From Opitutia bacterium (GTDB taxonomy: Bacteria > Verrucomicrobiota > Verrucomicrobiia > Opitutales > Opitutaceae): a DNA stretch of 32,578 nt. The stretch is from NCBI GenBank assembly GCA_002737275.1, contig NSIG01000024.1, positions 1 through 32,578 of the forward strand. Reading direction: 5' to 3'. The number at the start of each line of letters is the position of its first letter. Position 1 is the first letter of the stretch. Under the pieces are notes generated by a model that did no database searches, had not been told where the DNA came from, and saw only the letters and a list, made by a program, of their open reading frames with translations. A program made the position numbers and the translations under genes. Below, in pieces: positions 29,789 through 32,578 of the stretch.

Positions 29789-31540
29789 TTAGGCGGTGGG
29801 CGCGTCGTCGCCGAGCGTCTGAGCATGGATAAGTTCGGCGAAGACACCGCGGCGCGCAAGGAGCGAGGCGTAGTTGCCCTCTTCCAGGATCGCGCCGTCG
29901 CGAAGGACGATGATGCGGTCGGCGTTCTTGATCGTGCTAAGACGGTGGGCGATGGTGATGACGGTGCGGCCCTGCGCGAGGCGCTCGAGGGCTTGCTGGA
30001 TGAGACGCTCGCTCTCGTAGTCGAGGGCGGAGGTGGCCTCGTCGAGGATGAGTACGGGGGGGTTGCGCAATACGGCGCGGGCGATGGCGAGGCGCTGGCG
30101 TTGACCGCCGGAGAGGGTGACGCCGCGTTCGCCGACGGGGGTGGCGTAGCCTTGGGGCATGGTGAGGATAAACTCCTCGGCGTTGGCGAGCCGGGCGGCG
30201 GCGCGGACCTCGGCTTCGGTGGCGGTGGCGTGGGCGAAGCGGATGTTTTCCTCGATGGTGCCGGAGAGCAAAATGCTCTCTTGCATGACGACCGCCATCT
30301 GGCGGCGGATCCAGCGCATGTCCCATTCGCGCTGGGGCACGCCGTCGATGAGGATCTGGCCGGTAGTGGGCGCGTAGAGGCCCAGAAGAAGATTGGCGAG
30401 GGTGCTCTTGCCCGCGCCGGAGGCGCCGACGAGCGCAATATTTTCGCCGGGGCGGATGGTGAGCGAGAGATCGTGGATGACGCGCTTATCGGTTTCGGGG
30501 TAGGTGAAGGCGACGCGGTCGAAGACGATGTCGCCGGTGAGCCGGGTCTCGCGGCGCGCGCCGTGCCATTCCTCGACGTAGGGCGAGTCGATGAGTTCCT
30601 TGATGCTCGCGTAACTCTCGCGGCCGGCGAACCACGGCTCGCTCAGGCCGATGACCATCTGCACGGGCGAAAGAATCACGGGCAGACCGGCGATGAAGGC
30701 GACGAGTGTGCCGACGGTCATCTGCCCGTTGATGGCGAGGATCGCGCCGCCGGCGACGACCAGAGCGGCGATGGCCTGCGTGCTCACATAGGTGAACGTG
30801 CCGAAAACCGCGCTGACCCACGATTGGTCCACGCGGCTGCGGGCGAAGTCTCCGCTCGTGCGGTCGAGCAGCAACTCGGCCTGTTTTTCCTCGCCGAAGC
30901 TGCGCACGAGCCGGAGGGCGGAGATGAACTCGCTGGCGGTGCCGGTGAGTTTTTCCTGAGCGAGGCGGGCCTCGTGGTTGGTGCGCTGGAGTTTTGAGAA
31001 GAAGCGCCATTTCGCGAAGGCCCAGACGGGCAGAGCGAGCACGAGCACGGCGGTGAGCCGCCAGTTAAGAAACGCGAGGACCAGCAGGACGCCGCCGCTG
31101 TAAAGAATGACGGGCAGGAACTGGTTGAGAATGGTGTAAAGCAGAGACTCGATTTTTTGCGTATCGAACGCGTATTTCGAAAGCAGGCGCCCGGTTTTCT
31201 GGCGGTCGAGGTAGCTGAAGCTGAGATACTGCAACCGGAAAAAAATCCGGCTGCGCAGCTCGACCATCTGGCGGGCCATGACCTTGGCGAGTTCGTTGGC
31301 CCCGAGTACGGAGAACAGGTAGTGCAGGCCGAGCAGCGCGGCAAAGACGGCGGTGGCGAGCAGCACGTCGCGCGAGTCGCCCGCGGGCACCGAACGGTCG
31401 ATGATGTGGGCGAAGATCAGCGGGCAAGGCGCGATGGCGAGGCTGCGCAGCAACGCGAGGCCGACGCCCGGCGCGAGGGCGCGGCGGACCCGCCACAGAT
31501 AACCGAGAAGAGTGGGCGCTTGGAGCGGCTCGTGGGACAT
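29789..31540 (-). CDS. ABC exporter, fused permease and ATPase (MsbA/LmrA type)
   Basis: A 583-residue half-transporter expected to work as a dimer in the inner membrane, exporting lipid, drug or peptide. Residues 20-300 hold the six-helix exporter domain ('LLRSLAIAPCPLIFAHIIDR', 'YLSFSYLDRQKTGRLLSKY', 'GTLVAFIAGLPVILSPVQMV'). The nucleotide-binding domain has Walker A 'GASGAGKST' (372-380), the Q-loop Gln420, the signature 'LSGGQ' (476-480), Walker B 'VLILDE' with catalytic Glu501, and the switch His532 in 'TIAHRLSTI'. All catalytic residues are present. There is no peptidase domain. The substrate is not identifiable. It lies 76 bp downstream of the oxidoreductase gene and upstream of a small secreted protein. 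Confidence 0.95.
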   Translation of the reverse strand: MSHEPLQAPTLLGYLWRVRRALAPGVGLALLRSLAIAPCPLIFAHIIDRSVPAGDSRDVLLATAVFAALLGLHYLFSVLGANELAKVMARQMVELRSRIFFRLQYLSFSYLDRQKTGRLLSKYAFDTQKIESLLYTILNQFLPVILYSGGVLLVLAFLNWRLTAVLVLALPVWAFAKWRFFSKLQRTNHEARLAQEKLTGTASEFISALRLVRSFGEEKQAELLLDRTSGDFARSRVDQSWVSAVFGTFTYVSTQAIAALVVAGGAILAINGQMTVGTLVAFIAGLPVILSPVQMVIGLSEPWFAGRESYASIKELIDSPYVEEWHGARRETRLTGDIVFDRVAFTYPETDKRVIHDLSLTIRPGENIALVGASGAGKSTLANLLLGLYAPTTGQILIDGVPQREWDMRWIRRQMAVVMQESILLSGTIEENIRFAHATATEAEVRAAARLANAEEFILTMPQGYATPVGERGVTLSGGQRQRLAIARAVLRNPPVLILDEATSALDYESERLIQQALERLAQGRTVITIAHRLSTIKNADRIIVLRDGAILEEGNYASLLARRGVFAELIHAQTLGDDAPTA

Positions 31541-31616
31541 GACGGCGCGGAACGTAGCTAAGGCGCGCGGGACGCCAAGGGGCTTTTGCGGCCGACCGAC
31601 GGCCCGGCCGCAGACC

Positions 31617-32578
31617 TTATCGTGGGTGGCGGCGCGGGCTACCGTCCCCGTGGAGGGCGTGGTAGTAAGGGTCGCCGGGAACGATGCTGCCGCGAACGAC
31701 GGGACGGCCGGTGAACGCGCTCTTGTAGAGCGCGGTCAACAACTCGAGCGTGCGCCGGGCCTCGGGGCCGCTGAGGAGTGGGCGGCGGTTTGCGTCCATG
31801 TCAGCGATGAGGGTTTCGAGCTGCGCGGCGTGGGTTGAACCCACGTCGGTGGGGAACTGTTTCCACGCCTGGATCAGCGCTTCGCCTTCGGCTACGGTGG
31901 TGGCGGCGGGGGTGAACCGCCAGTGGTCGCGGTTGTAACTGTAAAGGTGGGTGAGTTCGACGGTGGCGCGCTGGTAATCGAGGCGGATGTAAGTCTCCTG
32001 GCGCGGACTGAGGGCGCTGTTAACGACGGAGGCTTGAGCGCCGTTGGCGAATTGGACGAGGGCCATCGAGACGTCTTCGACCTCGATCGCGCGGTCGAGG
32101 GTGGCGGCCATCCCGCGGATCTCGGTCCAGTCCCCGAGGAGATGGAGCAAGTGATCCATGGCGTGGATGCCGAGTCCCATGGTGGGCCCGCCGAGTTCGG
32201 TGGCCCACTTGCCGCGCCAAGGCACCGCGTAGTAAGCGGCGTCGCGGAACCAGACGGTGTTGCAGATCGCGACGAGAGGTCGGCCGAGCAGGCCTTCGTC
32301 GGCAAGGCGGCGGAGGTGTGCGGTCGAGGAGGCGAAGCGCATCTGGAACACACAAGAAGCGAATTTGCCCGTGCGCCGTTCGGCGGCTTCAATGAGATCG
32401 AGTTCGGCGAGCGACGCGCAAAACGGCTTTTCACACAGCACCCAGGCGCCGGCCTGCATGGCGGCAATGCTCATGGCCGCGTGGAAGGAGGGCGGCGCGG
32501 CGATGAAGACTAGATCGGGTTTTTCGGTCGCGAGCGCGGTAGCGTAGTCGGTGTAGAACTGCGCGAGTTTGTGCCGTT
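31617..32578 (-). CDS. Gfo/Idh/MocA-family oxidoreductase (N-terminus outside window)
   Basis: The C-terminal 319 or so residues of an NAD(P)-dependent sugar or inositol dehydrogenase-like protein. The frame is open to the right edge; the ATG at 32474 is internal, since the codons before it read 'PDLVFIAAPPSFHAA', the usual fourth strand of the Rossmann fold. The family signature 'AGAWVLCEKPF' carries the conserved Glu-Lys-Pro, with the Lys as catalytic or cofactor-positioning residue. Then come 'CVFQMRFASSTAHLRRLADE', 'LGGPTMGLGIHAMDHLLHLL' with the conserved 'G.H..D' substrate site, and a C-terminal beta-sheet ('VEDVSMALVQFANGAQASVV'). The substrate is probably a sugar or sugar acid, but is unspecified. 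It heads the minus-strand group with the ABC exporter. Confidence 0.92.
   Translation of the reverse strand, partial: RHKLAQFYTDYATALATEKPDLVFIAAPPSFHAAMSIAAMQAGAWVLCEKPFCASLAELDLIEAAERRTGKFASCVFQMRFASSTAHLRRLADEGLLGRPLVAICNTVWFRDAAYYAVPWRGKWATELGGPTMGLGIHAMDHLLHLLGDWTEIRGMAATLDRAIEVEDVSMALVQFANGAQASVVNSALSPRQETYIRLDYQRATVELTHLYSYNRDHWRFTPAATTVAEGEALIQAWKQFPTDVGSTHAAQLETLIADMDANRRPLLSGPEARRTLELLTALYKSAFTGRPVVRGSIVPGDPYYHALHGDGSPRRHPR

Noticed and set aside
1-32578. tRNA, rRNA and CRISPR arrays
   Set aside because: I saw no tRNA-like cloverleaf with a TTCRA arm, no rRNA-like segment and no regularly spaced direct repeats.

Overview
The window looks like a chromosomal segment of a Verrucomicrobiota bacterium, most likely Opitutaceae. 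The clues are the high G+C content, the 'GANILIAGF...LLIRAVGPTLGAFGV' C-terminal surface module at the left edge, a TonB-dependent receptor with a short coiled coil right after its signal peptide, abundant Tat/Sec-exported catabolic enzymes, and almost no Shine-Dalgarno sequences. The placement is inferred from protein style only; no rRNA or marker gene is present.

Layout. (1) 1-2407, plus strand: the 3' end of an Ig-like surface protein, overlapped (GTGA) by an Ala-rich membrane-anchored helical-repeat protein. (2) 2431-9869, minus strand: a sugar-phosphate-isomerase-like TIM barrel, a LacI-type regulator, a TonB-dependent receptor with a clear intrinsic terminator, then a lipase-maturation-factor protein fused to Sel1 repeats. 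(3) 10027-14662, plus strand: a coupled operon (ATGA overlaps) of a GH78-type alpha-L-rhamnosidase, a DUF6807/PmoA-like protein and a Tat-exported class-V PLP enzyme, followed by a convergent, signal-peptide-bearing RidA protein. (4) 15297-23377, plus strand: two tandem copies of a gene pair (secreted Asp-box beta-propeller + secreted protein of about 620 aa with an (alpha/alpha)-toroid-like look), then an M28 peptidase and a Tat-exported S51 (dipeptidase E/cyanophycinase-like) peptidase. (5) 23486-27654, plus strand: an envelope module of a duplicated glycine-zipper protein, LpoB, a COG3014-like lipoprotein, a YcfL (DUF1425) lipoprotein and a further exported protein that looks like a divergent CsgG/LpoB fold. 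(6) 27655-28178: a degraded stretch with an IS3-type remnant and a palindromic element. (7) 28179-32578, minus strand: an aldose-1-epimerase-like protein, a small secreted protein, an ABC exporter and a 5'-truncated Gfo/Idh/MocA oxidoreductase.

How the genes may work together. Regions 2-4 resemble a substrate-uptake and catabolism locus: an outer-membrane receptor, a LacI regulator with a nearby perfect palindrome that may be its operator, a rhamnosidase, a sugar isomerase, and a periplasmic set of propeller/toroid proteins, peptidases, PLP enzyme and RidA. A rhamnose-containing glycoconjugate or glycopeptide is a reasonable guess, but the substrate cannot be read from the sequence. The strongest candidate for an undescribed system is the duplicated propeller-toroid pair. 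The second is the five-gene LpoB/COG3014/YcfL envelope module in a verrucomicrobial setting.
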